From: CAVQEG01 sp963711465
GTDB taxonomy: Bacteria > Bacteroidota > Ignavibacteria > OLB7
DNA: 64,000 nt
Assembly (NCBI GenBank): GCA_963711465.1
Contig: CAVQEG010000001.1
Location: forward strand, 2,914,001 to 2,978,000
Reading direction: 5' to 3'
The position numbers were made by a program, and so were the translations under genes. Shown here piece by piece: positions 45,501 to 53,293 of the stretch. The notes beneath the pieces were generated by a model. That model was given only the letters and a program-made list of their open reading frames with translations, ran no database searches and was not told the DNA's origin. Numbering within the stretch: position 1 is the first letter of the stretch; every line of letters begins with the position of its first letter.

Positions 45501-46486
45501 GTGGCATCGATGATCGTCGGTCCGATGGAATTGAACATGGTCGAGCCCCCGGCCGGGAGCAGCGCGACACGGCGGCCGTTGGCGCGCACCTCGGTGGCGT
45601 CACCGGCGGCCCAGACCCGATACCATGCCGAATCCTGTCCGGTGAGATCGGTCGAGTAGAATCGCGAGCCCCAGTCGACGGTGGGGACCATCTCCTCGAT
45701 GAGCGAATTGTTGGCACCGCCGATCCCGATCTGCGTCGATCGATGGCCGGAGATCACCGCAACGGGATGGTTGGCCGTAATGCGGGTGCCGGTCAGATCG
45801 GTTCCCCGCGCGCTGGCTGGAAGCACGACGTAAGCCTGGCCCTGATCGAGGGTGACGCCGTAGGTGAACCCGGCGATGTTGCCCCCGATCGTATTGGCGG
45901 TCGGCGTGAGATCGACGCTCGTGCCGTCCTCGGTGGCGATCACGACCACATAGCCCTGGAAGGTGGCGCTGTCACCGGACGGATGGCACATGGCGACGTA
46001 GTCGAATCCGAGCGACGGCGTGGGGAAGGCGGTGTAGGCATCGGCAAGGTAGGGGGCGTCGAAGGTGGCGTTGACGGTGACAGGTGCGTCGCTTGTGATG
46101 TGGATCGTGCGGTCGGAGATCGTCTCCTGCAGCGGCAGGGCGATCTGATCGTAGGGCACCAGCACCTCCCAGCGGCCGCCAGGTGTGATCGACGCCGACG
46201 TGTCAGCACCTGTTTCAGTGAAGGCGAGCGTCACCTCGGCGCCGTCGATGGCGGTGACGTCGATGCGCAGACCCTGCGGTCCCGGCCGGTCGAGCCACGG
46301 CAGGGCGACGTAGAAGTCGCGTCCGCTCGAGGCGGTGACGATCTCCTGTCCGCATGCCGGCTTCAGCACCAGTGCGATCACCGGCAGCACCAGCAGCAGC
46401 ACCCGGAAGGGGAGAACGGAACGGATGGACGATGTATCAATGGCCATGAATTCGGTGCGATCGAGGGCGGTCATCGGAGAATTCAA
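42503..46486 (-). CDS. Giant surface protein, paralogue of the previous
   Basis: 1327 residues; the first ATG at 46486 gives a signal segment after ~25 residues (VLPFRVLLLVLPVIALVLKPACG), or a later ATG (MAIDTSS, 46447) may be used. The same three-part plan: IgGFc-binding-like module (GRDFYVALPW, VVIATEDGTSVDLTPTA), ASH-like repeats (VDPARSWRLMPGDTARIPV), and a C-terminal sorting domain (LAPNPCATTTQLRLHVPADG ... RRRFVVIR). About 110 bases separate it from the downstream paralogue. Surface role unknown; adhesion is inferred. Confidence 0.85.
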   Translation of the reverse strand: MNSPMTALDRTEFMAIDTSSIRSVLPFRVLLLVLPVIALVLKPACGQEIVTASSGRDFYVALPWLDRPGPQGLRIDVTAIDGAEVTLAFTETGADTSASITPGGRWEVLVPYDQIALPLQETISDRTIHITSDAPVTVNATFDAPYLADAYTAFPTPSLGFDYVAMCHPSGDSATFQGYVVVIATEDGTSVDLTPTANTIGGNIAGFTYGVTLDQGQAYVVLPASARGTDLTGTRITANHPVAVISGHRSTQIGIGGANNSLIEEMVPTVDWGSRFYSTDLTGQDSAWYRVWAAGDATEVRANGRRVALLPAGGSTMFNSIGPTIIDATAPVMLAQYTTHFPADSGEPSGDPSMMLVNPLESYTEQFVWSTPTLAPRVYPGDTAGRTLVRFDHYAMLTAPVSAAGAVRLDGQAVTFDLTYGDGAFVSTIVRLAPGVHRLTAASPVNAQLFGYSDYDAYSMPAGVRLRDPFRAEALIARTCHDALDTTITLLNVGSEQIDVVSGTFSAGITGSLSAPGGFPYAIAPNSSRPLRVHLALPAYGRLVGTLTIRTSTSGARPLVVPIDVRRDSLAVDALAAAVTVDTLASGTSAGDTVIVVVNTGTGPTTISAASVSGPFAPVDPARSWRLMPGDTARIPVRFAPDGPGTFSGAVVVRHAECGAPVTVALSGTRLRAAAVTVAADAPPRVLCTDPGTSDFPIVVRNPGEEPLVVDSVENRSPVRSDYTLVSPPVGVAVGGGDSLLIAVRFTPQGTGVRQGVFRVWNAASPTGYELVTVQGRKDSVALSVDPPLVDFGTTTGCDTLVPMPVRLRGGGSVPVVVDSIDFARNDFELVDAFRGPVAPDSVVPLSVRFRASRTGRIADTMRVYSSPCGLVRTVVLQVTAGGAALATSVDTLDFGAVPSCLDAPTLAFEAINGGATTLLLEAPRIEGGGFALADARPDTLVSGIRRTIAVTFVGDENREYEAVVVLHAEPCGIERRVVLLATRVPVAVAPIADVQIPAAEVGDVVRDSTAVRNVGAIAIDVSAVDFDPPVPGLRLLAPELPVTIPPGDSVAFVFEFAPASSGSFATAATVHVDRPCQAEHRFSLTAGGELPFAPTVLLPDTSAAVDAHVSLPLTVEANRALEGRAELRAVVSWTRTTLVPLDARAAIDGAIATLERDGIDGETRSVAVVYNGPIPADGTILWLDVFVPLGDTDATGLRFDSLEVVPVSDRLGAVMAIDGSFHTDGVCRSGDGARLIRLDNRLRVERLAPNPCATTTQLRLHVPADGPVDIRLFDAAGNPIGRPRTIEATDRTPTVQLDLDGVPSGVFIVEVRTRDDVTRRRFVVIR

Positions 46487-46515
46487 TCAACGTAGCACAT
46501 CGGTCGAATTTTTCT

Positions 46516-46546
46516 TTGGACATCGGGAGCGAATGTGATATGTTCG
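46516..46546 (+). promoter_or_regulatory. Promoter-like element of the structured RNA region
   Basis: TTG at 46516-46518 and TATGTTCG at 46539-46546, 20 bases apart, like a Bacteroidota -33/-7 pair (TTTG and TAnnTTTG). The sequence just after it, GGGGCCTGTT, is the same as after the second element at 56979. Confidence 0.5.
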
Positions 46547-46929
46547 GGGCCTGTTACGGGCAGGACCGACCTCACCAGGCGACGCGGAGACTGGGCAGAC
46601 TCCGCAAGAGGCCCCGCAAGAATCCCAACGTTCCTTCTAGAAATTTCATCCGTCATGTCGTGTCGCGTGCGCGCTATCGTGTGCACCGAGGCGATTCCAA
46701 CGGCTCCGTTGAAGATTCTGACGACCCCGTCGTCGAGAAGACACCACACCGGCCGTTGCTTGGTACGACAGTTCCTGGACCTCGCTGTTCTACCGCACAA
46801 GAGCAACGGTGCTTTGCCCTCACTTATGGCATGAGTTCCTGGACCTCACTCATGTCTGAACGGGCAATACTATCCCTCGTTCCAAAATGGGTAACTGGAC
46901 CTCACCTATTTTGAGCGAGGGATTTTTTT
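46547..46929 (+). ncRNA. Candidate structured RNA with three hairpins sharing a loop
   Basis: A 5' stem GGGGCCT/AGGCCCC (46546-46552 with 46609-46615) encloses GCGGAG/CTCCGC. Downstream are three two-part hairpins: A, CCGTTGCT/AGCAACGG plus GGTA-ACAG/CTGT-TACC, loop 46772-46784. B, TTGCCC/GGGCAA plus CATGAG/CTCATG, loop 46836-46848. C, ATCCCTCG/CGAGGGAT plus AAAATGGGT/ACCTATTTT, loop 46893-46903, ending in seven T. Stems share no sequence, yet each apical loop contains CTGGACCTC. This is covariation-like evidence for RNA structure. No family that I recognise. No coding frame looks real here. Class unknown. Confidence 0.6.
46872..46929 (+). terminator. Terminator formed by the third shared-loop hairpin
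   Basis: Outer stem ATCCCTCG/CGAGGGAT and inner stem AAAATGGGT/ACCTATTTT, followed by TTTTTTT. It ends the structured RNA interval before the T9SS gene at 47177. Confidence 0.85.
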
Positions 46930-47176
46930 ATCCCGTCGTCACGCCATCGCTTTGACTTTGCGATCCGGGGGCAGTAGTTTTTCGCCCTGACAGCCACCAG
47001 TCCGCATTCGTTCCGAACGTCTGACACGCAGCGCCGGCAATTCGTCCCGTCGCCATTCCGCTCGTCGACGGCCGACTCCTGAGGGGGTGGCCCGAGCGGC
47101 GGCGACAGCACGCAGCGAAGCCGGTTCGGAGCCTCGCGGTCGCACCGCGTCACCACCATCAACTGGAGGAACCACG

Positions 47177-49048
47177 ATGCGACAATTCGTTCTGCTGTTC
47201 ACCGCCATGGTCGTCCTGGCAATCCCGTCAGCACTTCGGGCTCAGTCAACGGGTCCCGGGGGGATCGGCTCCGACGACGACGGCGAGCTGCTCCTGTGGC
47301 TGCGCGCCGACTCCGGTACCGAAACGTCGTCGGGAGACACCGCAACGAGCGACGGCGACACCGTCGAAACGTGGCGCGACCGCTCCGGCAACGGCCGCGA
47401 TGCCACGGCGATCACCGGTTCGACAGACAGACGCCCGGTTCTGCACACCGACACGAACGGAATCCACGGGAAGCCGGTGCTCCGTTTCGACGGCAGCAAC
47501 GACTACGTCCGCACAGACGCGGAGGACTCGTCCCTGGCGCAGCCGTTCACGGTCTTCGCCGTCGCCCGACGCAACGACGGGGGAACGACGGCCGAGACGA
47601 TCCTCGACAGTCGGGGGGGCGGCTCCAATGAAATCACGCTGGGATACTGGAGCGGCACCCAGGCACGCATCAACGCCGGATCGAACGTGACGCTCGACGT
47701 CACGCAGTCGGATGCCGCCATCCTTCGGGGAATCTTCGACGGAACGAGTTCATCGCTGGCGCTCAACAGTGACACCGTCGTCACGGGCGACGCCGGCACC
47801 CGCACGGCCGATGGCTTCCGTGTCGGTGCAAGCCGCAGCACGTCGCAGCTGCTCGGCGGGGATGTGGCAGAGGTGATCGTCTACAACCGCGTGCTGGATC
47901 CGGCGGAGATCGCACTGGTGGAGAACTATCTCTCGACACGCTACGATCTGCCGATCGGGAACGACCTCTACACCGATTCACTCACCACGCATTCGCTCAT
48001 CGGGATCGCACGCATCGGTGATTCGTCCCACCTCGTCTCGCGCGGGGACGGGCTGATGCTCGTCGACAGCGGATTCGTCGCGCAGAACGGCGATGCGCTC
48101 ACCGCCGCGCACGACGGCAGCGACAACGACGTGATCCGGCTGGTGGACAATCCAACCGGTGTCCTGGCGCGATGGCGGCGAGAGTGGCGGCTGGAGAAGC
48201 GCGCCGTCGGCGATTCCAGCGGCTACGTGCGCATAGGATTCGACTTCAGCGAGAGCGGACTCGATCGCGTCCCGCGATCGAACTGCAACTGTCAGCTGCT
48301 CTACCGCTCGTCGACGTCCGACGACGACGTCGCGCTGAGCGCATCGCCCACGGTGTCGGGCGATTCGGTCTTTTTCACGCTCGCCGAGACGTCACTCGAC
48401 GACGGCTACTACACGCTCGGGACGTCGGACCTCAACGATGTGCATCTGCCGGTCGAACTGAGCGCGTTCGACGGACGCTATCTGGAGGGCGCGGTCGAAT
48501 TGACGTGGGCGACGGCCTCGGAGCTGCGCAGCGGCGGATTCATCCTCAGCCGCGCCGACGGTGATACGTCCGCCTTCGTTCCGATTGCTTCCTATATCTC
48601 CGATCCGTCGCTGCGGGGCCAGGGAACGCGTTCAACCGGCGCGACCTATCGCTGGATCGATCCCGACGCACTGACGCCCGGGCACACCTACCGGTACCGG
48701 CTGCAGGATGTGGACGTCGACGGCGTTCCCTCCCCGAGTTCACACGAAACGACGGTGGCGATTCCCGTCGCGAAGCGGGAGACGATCGTACGATCGTCGT
48801 GGCTGGGACCCAGCCGACCGAATCCCGCGCGCGGAAACGCCGTCGTGCCGTACCGACTGAAGGATGATGGACCGGTGTCTCTCGACATCTACACTCCGCT
48901 GGGCCGACGCGTGCTGCACCATGAGGAGCTGGGGCGGCGGGGTGACAATGAAACGCTCCTCGACGTTTCCGGCCTGCGGGCCGGCATCTACTACGTCCGC
49001 CTGCACAGCGGGAGCTACGTCGCTACCAGAACGTTGGAGGTGAGGTAG
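47177..49048 (+). CDS. Secreted LamG-like protein with T9SS sorting domain
   Basis: 623 residues. TGGAGGA is 6 bases before the ATG. Signal MRQFVLLFTAMVVLAIPSALRA. Residues 30-240 form a concanavalin/LamG-like jelly roll (LLLWLRADSG, VETWRDRSGNGRDA, PVLRFDGSNDYVR, GDVAEVIVYNRVLDPAEIA). A middle domain of unknown type follows, then a fibronectin-like part (LSAFDGRYLEGAVELTWAT) and a type A sorting domain (PNPARGNAVVPYRL ... YVATRTLEVR). Probably a surface carbohydrate-binding or adhesion protein. Confidence 0.85.
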   Translation: MRQFVLLFTAMVVLAIPSALRAQSTGPGGIGSDDDGELLLWLRADSGTETSSGDTATSDGDTVETWRDRSGNGRDATAITGSTDRRPVLHTDTNGIHGKPVLRFDGSNDYVRTDAEDSSLAQPFTVFAVARRNDGGTTAETILDSRGGGSNEITLGYWSGTQARINAGSNVTLDVTQSDAAILRGIFDGTSSSLALNSDTVVTGDAGTRTADGFRVGASRSTSQLLGGDVAEVIVYNRVLDPAEIALVENYLSTRYDLPIGNDLYTDSLTTHSLIGIARIGDSSHLVSRGDGLMLVDSGFVAQNGDALTAAHDGSDNDVIRLVDNPTGVLARWRREWRLEKRAVGDSSGYVRIGFDFSESGLDRVPRSNCNCQLLYRSSTSDDDVALSASPTVSGDSVFFTLAETSLDDGYYTLGTSDLNDVHLPVELSAFDGRYLEGAVELTWATASELRSGGFILSRADGDTSAFVPIASYISDPSLRGQGTRSTGATYRWIDPDALTPGHTYRYRLQDVDVDGVPSPSSHETTVAIPVAKRETIVRSSWLGPSRPNPARGNAVVPYRLKDDGPVSLDIYTPLGRRVLHHEELGRRGDNETLLDVSGLRAGIYYVRLHSGSYVATRTLEVR

Positions 49049-49072
49049 GGAGGCCGGCGGTGCGGTGCGCTC

Positions 49073-49762
49073 TCATGGCTCGAGGAATTCGGCCACGGCC
49101 GCCGCGAGGCGGGTCGGGTCGATCTGTTCGAGCGGATGCGGTATGCCCGGCAGCACCTGCAGTTCAGAGCCCGGAATCGCGCGAAAGGCAGCGAGGCTTT
49201 CTTCGATGGAGACCATCCTGTCGCGATCGCCGACCGCGATCCGCACCGGGAGTTCGATGCCTGCAAGCGCAGCCGTGTTCAGAACGGGATGCGAACCGAG
49301 CTCAATCATCATCTCCGACGTCCGCGCGAGCACGTCGTTCCATCCGGCTGCGCTGTGGCGCTGGCGAAGCATCGAGGCGAAGGCCGGGACCTTCGCCTCG
49401 ATCGCGTTCGGATCCAGCATCCGAGTTTCGCTTTCCGCCGATGCGGGCGTCCAGTCGAACTTGGTGGCGAGCGTGACGATGCGCTCGACTCGTTCCGGCG
49501 CCGCGATCGCAAGACGGAGCGCCACATACCCACCCATGCTGTATCCAAAGACGGGGACGCTGTGGATCGCCGCGGCATCGAGGTACGCCAGGACGTTTTC
49601 CACGAAATGATCGATGCGGAAGGGACGGTCGCGCGGCGGTGCGGCTCCGTGGCCCTCGAAGTCGAGGACGTGGGCGCGGAACCGGCCGCCGAAGGCGGCA
49701 GCCAGCGGGTGCATCTGCGTGGCGGCGCCGATGGCGCCGTGGAGGAGGAGGATGTCGGTCAT
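49073..49762 (-). CDS. Alpha/beta hydrolase
   Basis: 229 residues from MTDILLLHGAIGA. Catalytic triad: nucleophile Ser in FGYSMGG (about residue 74), Asp in VGDRDRM, and His in GIPHPLE. LLHGAIG holds the oxyanion region. Typical of small esterases/lipases or MhpC-like enzymes; substrate unknown. Convergent with the T9SS gene, 24 bases between stops. Confidence 0.85.
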   Translation of the reverse strand: MTDILLLHGAIGAATQMHPLAAAFGGRFRAHVLDFEGHGAAPPRDRPFRIDHFVENVLAYLDAAAIHSVPVFGYSMGGYVALRLAIAAPERVERIVTLATKFDWTPASAESETRMLDPNAIEAKVPAFASMLRQRHSAAGWNDVLARTSEMMIELGSHPVLNTAALAGIELPVRIAVGDRDRMVSIEESLAAFRAIPGSELQVLPGIPHPLEQIDPTRLAAAVAEFLEP

Positions 49763-50033
49763 GGGTTCTGGAGCGTCGATCGATGCGGCCCGAATATCGC
49801 ACGACCGGTCGTCACGCCTGCGAAGCTGCGGCGTTCTCCGGGGCGTTGCGGGCCGGTCCACGGCGCGTTCGGGGCCCATGGCGGGCGCGCGCCCGCAGCT
49901 CGAGTACGCGGAATGATCCCGGCGCGTGCCCATGCCGGCGCGGTTCCTGCGTGTGGACAGTAGGCGACTCGTTCCCGTGCTGAGGCGTGCATGTCGGCCC
50001 GGAATTCACCACCTCTCGGTTCAGCGTTGCTGC
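49763..50033. other. Intergenic stretch, no feature recognised
   Basis: GC-rich, with no open frame that looks like a protein beyond the hydrolase 5' side. Confidence 0.4.
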
Positions 50034-50195
50034 TCCTGATTCTTCACGACTGCTGTTCTCCACGCCGGACGCTTCACTTCTGATTCTCCCGTTTGATTCA
50101 TCATCCCTGATTCCTTCCATCTGATTGTTCACTCCCGATTCCACACCCGTGGATTGTCCGCTTCAGATTCTTGACTCCTGATTCTCCGCTCCACG
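50034..50195. repeat. Degenerate TGATTC repeats
   Basis: TGATTC/TGATTG recurs six times in about 160 bases, with related CGATTC, GGATTG and AGATTC copies, at spacings of roughly 13-25 bases (CTCCTGATTCTTC, CTTCTGATTCTCC, CCCTGATTCCTTCC, ACTCCTGATTCTCC). It lies just upstream of the redox cluster. Possibly a regulator-binding array, or a slippage product. Confidence 0.5.
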
Positions 50196-50334
50196 GTTAG
50201 AGCAGCGGTTCGGCGCCACGGTGTCGGCAATACTTCGGCGCGTTGATTGTCGAAACAAATATTCGCCGATCGTGTTACTCGATGGCACGATGGCGGATCA
50301 GTCTGGAACACGAACGGTCAAACACAGGACACGT

Positions 50335-50820
50335 ATGGAACACAACCCCACGTGCGGCGATCGCCGCGAATTTCTGGAGAAGGTGGCGAAGATGATCGGC
50401 GGCGTCGCGATCGCGGCGGTGCTGGTACCGGTAGCGGAGGCATGCAATCCGTCGTATCCGACGCCGACGGGTCCGTCGGGAACAACGACGGGGAACGGCA
50501 ATCAGGTGGCGTTCGACGCATCGCTGCTTCCGACGGTCGGCGCGGTTGCCGCCACCTCGGCGATGGGAAGCGACGGCTTTCCGATCATGCTGACCCGTGT
50601 CGGTCAGACGCAGTACATGGCACTTTCGATGCGATGCCCGCATCAAAGCTGTTCGGTGCGTGATACCGCACCGGTCGGCGGACCGATACTCTGTCCGTGC
50701 CACAATTCGAAGTTCGATCTCGATGGATCGGTCATTCAGGGACCAGCCCGTCAGCCGCTGCAGCGGTACACGGCGACGTATGACGCGACGACCAATCGCG
50801 TCCTGGTGACGCCATCGTGA
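50335..50820 (+). CDS. Tat-type Rieske 2Fe-2S protein
   Basis: 161 residues from ATG 50335; an upstream ATG at 50290 is possible. DRREFLEKVAKMIGGVAIAAVLV is a twin-arginine signal or anchor (RR followed by FLEK), and VAEAC may allow lipidation. The Rieske ligands are complete: Cys101-Pro-His103 and Cys120-Pro-Cys-His123 (CPHQSC, CPCHNSKF). The Gly/Thr/Pro linker holds no domain. Small free-standing Rieske proteins pass electrons in respiratory chains or oxygenases. Leads a co-directional redox run. Confidence 0.85.
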   Translation: MEHNPTCGDRREFLEKVAKMIGGVAIAAVLVPVAEACNPSYPTPTGPSGTTTGNGNQVAFDASLLPTVGAVAATSAMGSDGFPIMLTRVGQTQYMALSMRCPHQSCSVRDTAPVGGPILCPCHNSKFDLDGSVIQGPARQPLQRYTATYDATTNRVLVTPS

Positions 50821-50971
50821 CGACCGATTGAAACCTCCCCGACCCCGTCCACTCCGGTGGACGGGGACCGGTTCCCCCCGTACCGGCACGCAGTTCGATA
50901 GTCTCGGGTCCATGCCTCCGACAACAACGAGCAACCATTCGAACACCCCCTGGCGGCTTCGACGTCCGCCC

Positions 50972-52120
50972 ATGATTATGCGATATCCGCGAACGACGCA
51001 CGCGCTACTGACCGGCACACTTCTCATCATCGCGAGCGCGTCCGCACCGGCGCTTCCGCGCTTCTCACTGCTGACTGGCACGCGATGTTCCGCCTGCCAC
51101 TACGATCCGCACGGCGGCGGACTTCGCACCGAGCTCGGGTGGAGCACGATGAATCTTGTTGGGGCGATCGACCCGGAATCGATCGGACTTGGCGGACTCT
51201 ACTCGGGCGAGACGAATTCGTTCTTTGACCACAAGATCACCGTCGGCTTCGACGGGCGGCTGCAGATGGCGCGCACGGGCGTTCCGCCGTACGACGAGCG
51301 GATATTCATCCCGATGCAGTTCCAGCCGTACCTCGCCTACGAGCCGACCGACTGGCTGGACATCTACGGCGGCTACAATCTGAGCGTGGTGATGTCGAAT
51401 CGCGAGCTGCCGGGGCAGTTCCCGGTCGTCGGCGCGGTGCAGGTACAGACATCGCCGACAGCACCGATCTTCCGCGCCGGCTACATCTCGCCGGCGATCG
51501 GCGTCCGTCCCGACGACCACACGGTATTCGTGCGACGCGAGATCGCGCGATACAAGACGACGATCATTCCGCCCAACTACTCCGAGCTGGGCGGCGAGGT
51601 GGTCTACGAGGGACTCAAGTGGCTGACCGTCAGCGGTGGCGTCTTCAGTTCGCACAACCTTGCCGAGACCGATCCGACGATCGACCCGAACGGCATTTCC
51701 TACAACGGCCGGATCGAGCTGTGGCCGCGGCTGCTTGACGAGGGGATCAACGGCCAGCTCGGCGCATCGGTCCTCGTCAACGGTGACTTCAGGATGATCA
51801 ACGCCTTCGCCGGATTCGGTCTGACCGACAAGGCGACGATCTACGGCGAGGGGATGTACTCGGAGAACGCCGATGGCCAGCGCGTACACAACGTTTCGGT
51901 GATCGGGACGCTGCAGCTGGCCAACTGGCTTTCGCTCGACTGGCGGTACGAATTCGGCATGACCGAAACCCCCGCCGACGTCTGGCATGCCAACGCCTTC
52001 CTCGTCGGCTTCGAATTCTTCCCTCTTCCCTACATCGAGCTGCGTCCGGAGTACCGGTACTTCGAGAACGACCAGTACCGCACCGGCGAGTACACCGTGC
52101 AGCTCCATCTCTTCTACTAA
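50972..52120 (+). CDS. Outer-membrane barrel with an N-terminal CxxCH haem motif
   Basis: 382 residues from MIMRYPRTTH (ATG 50972 or 50978). Signal sequence to APALP. The mature start has CSACHYDPHGGG (Cys39, Cys42, His43), a c-type haem site, followed by about 14 strands of an outer-membrane barrel (FDGRLQMAR, LAYEPTDWLDIYGGYNLSV, IELWPRLLDEG, LSLDWRYEFGM), ending in a typical final strand (YTVQLHLFY). A haem at the periplasmic mouth of a barrel suggests an electron conduit. Downstream of the Rieske gene. Confidence 0.75.
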   Translation: MIMRYPRTTHALLTGTLLIIASASAPALPRFSLLTGTRCSACHYDPHGGGLRTELGWSTMNLVGAIDPESIGLGGLYSGETNSFFDHKITVGFDGRLQMARTGVPPYDERIFIPMQFQPYLAYEPTDWLDIYGGYNLSVVMSNRELPGQFPVVGAVQVQTSPTAPIFRAGYISPAIGVRPDDHTVFVRREIARYKTTIIPPNYSELGGEVVYEGLKWLTVSGGVFSSHNLAETDPTIDPNGISYNGRIELWPRLLDEGINGQLGASVLVNGDFRMINAFAGFGLTDKATIYGEGMYSENADGQRVHNVSVIGTLQLANWLSLDWRYEFGMTETPADVWHANAFLVGFEFFPLPYIELRPEYRYFENDQYRTGEYTVQLHLFY

Positions 52121-52143
52121 GCGCGTTGCAGAGGTCTGACACG

Positions 52144-53184
52144 ATGGTATCCAGGTCTTTACGATTGAGATGGCTCCCGGCGACGGTAGTGCTGCTGACG
52201 ATCACTCTGTCGATGACGGCGTGCGACTATACGTTGCTGAAGAATCCGACGGACAACGGCAATCCCGTGGGTCCGTCCGACACGACGAACACGGGTGACA
52301 CGACGACGAACCGGGCGCGTCCTACGCTTGCGGTCGTTCCCGACTCGGTCACACTGCAGGTGGGAGCCTCGCAGCAGTTCACCGTCACCTCGACGGGTCT
52401 GAGCGACACGTCGATGCGGTGGGACATCCTGCTGGGGCCGGGATCGATCGATGCTTCGGGGCGGTACACGGCGCCGGCGACGATCACCTCGGACACATCG
52501 CAGGTGCAGATCCGCGCGACATCGCTGGAGGACACGACGGTGATGGCCTTCGCCTACATCGCCGTGTGGCATCCGATCGACACGAGCGGATCGGGCAATG
52601 ACGGGATCTGTTTCCAGCGCGACGTCCTGCCGATCTTCCTCGGCAACTGCGCCGTCAGCGGCTGTCACGATCCGCTTCGCCGTGAGGAAGGTCGCGACTA
52701 CAGCAGTTACGCCGGTATCACCGCACGCAGCTCCGACATCCGTGCCGGCCAGCCGTCGCGAAGCAAGATCTATCAGGTAATCAGCGGGGCAGGCGAAGCC
52801 GAGGAGCAGATGCCGCCGCGCGATCGCAACCAGTTGTCTGCCATGCAGATCGCCATCATTCGTCAGTGGATAGAGGAGGGGGCGACGAACGGACCATGCG
52901 GAGAGCCGACCGGCTGCGACACGAGCAACGTGACATACAGCGGCACCATTCAGCCGATCCTCGCGACCAGCTGTCTCGGCTGCCATGCCGGATCGTACCC
53001 TGATGGCGGTATCAACCTGCAGACGTACGCAAACGTTCGGACCGTGGCGCTGAGCGGGCGGCTGTACAACTCGGTGGCGCACGCGCCGGGTGCCGTGGCG
53101 ATGCCGCAGAATGGAGACAAGCTGCCTGACTGTCAGGTGAGTCAGATACGAATCTGGGTCGAGGCAGGCGCGCCGAACAACTGA
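52144..53184 (+). CDS. Cytochrome-type lipoprotein with two haem-like motifs
   Basis: 346 residues from MVSRSLRLRW. GAGG lies 8 bases before the ATG. Lipoprotein signal LTITLSMTAC (Cys27). Then a bacterial Ig-like domain (RPTLAVVPDSVTLQVGASQQFTV) and two c-type domains: CAVSGCH (residues 169-175, Cx4CH) and CLGCH (277-281, CxxCH), each followed by MPP or MPQ near a plausible axial Met. Such domains occur in Planctomycete/Bacteroidota di-haem proteins. The first motif has an unusual Cx4CH spacing. It follows the haem barrel by 24 bases. Confidence 0.8.
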   Translation: MVSRSLRLRWLPATVVLLTITLSMTACDYTLLKNPTDNGNPVGPSDTTNTGDTTTNRARPTLAVVPDSVTLQVGASQQFTVTSTGLSDTSMRWDILLGPGSIDASGRYTAPATITSDTSQVQIRATSLEDTTVMAFAYIAVWHPIDTSGSGNDGICFQRDVLPIFLGNCAVSGCHDPLRREEGRDYSSYAGITARSSDIRAGQPSRSKIYQVISGAGEAEEQMPPRDRNQLSAMQIAIIRQWIEEGATNGPCGEPTGCDTSNVTYSGTIQPILATSCLGCHAGSYPDGGINLQTYANVRTVALSGRLYNSVAHAPGAVAMPQNGDKLPDCQVSQIRIWVEAGAPNN

Positions 53185-53293
53185 GCCGATCGGCGCCCGC
53201 ACTCAACCCGCTGGCCGCCGGTGTGTCCAATACTGGATGCTCCGCGCGATCGCGCGACGATACATTGGATATTCACCCAGAGACTCAAGAATT

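Noticed and set aside
44522..46495. 657-codon plus-strand frame
   Set aside because: Antisense to the second giant surface gene.
46547..46929. tmRNA, RNase P or 6S RNA at this place
   Set aside because: No tRNA-like TTCGAnYC 3' end, no RNase P core sequence, and no rod-like overall pairing visible.
50030..50195. CRISPR array
   Set aside because: The repeats are too short and too degenerate, with no constant spacer length and no cas genes.
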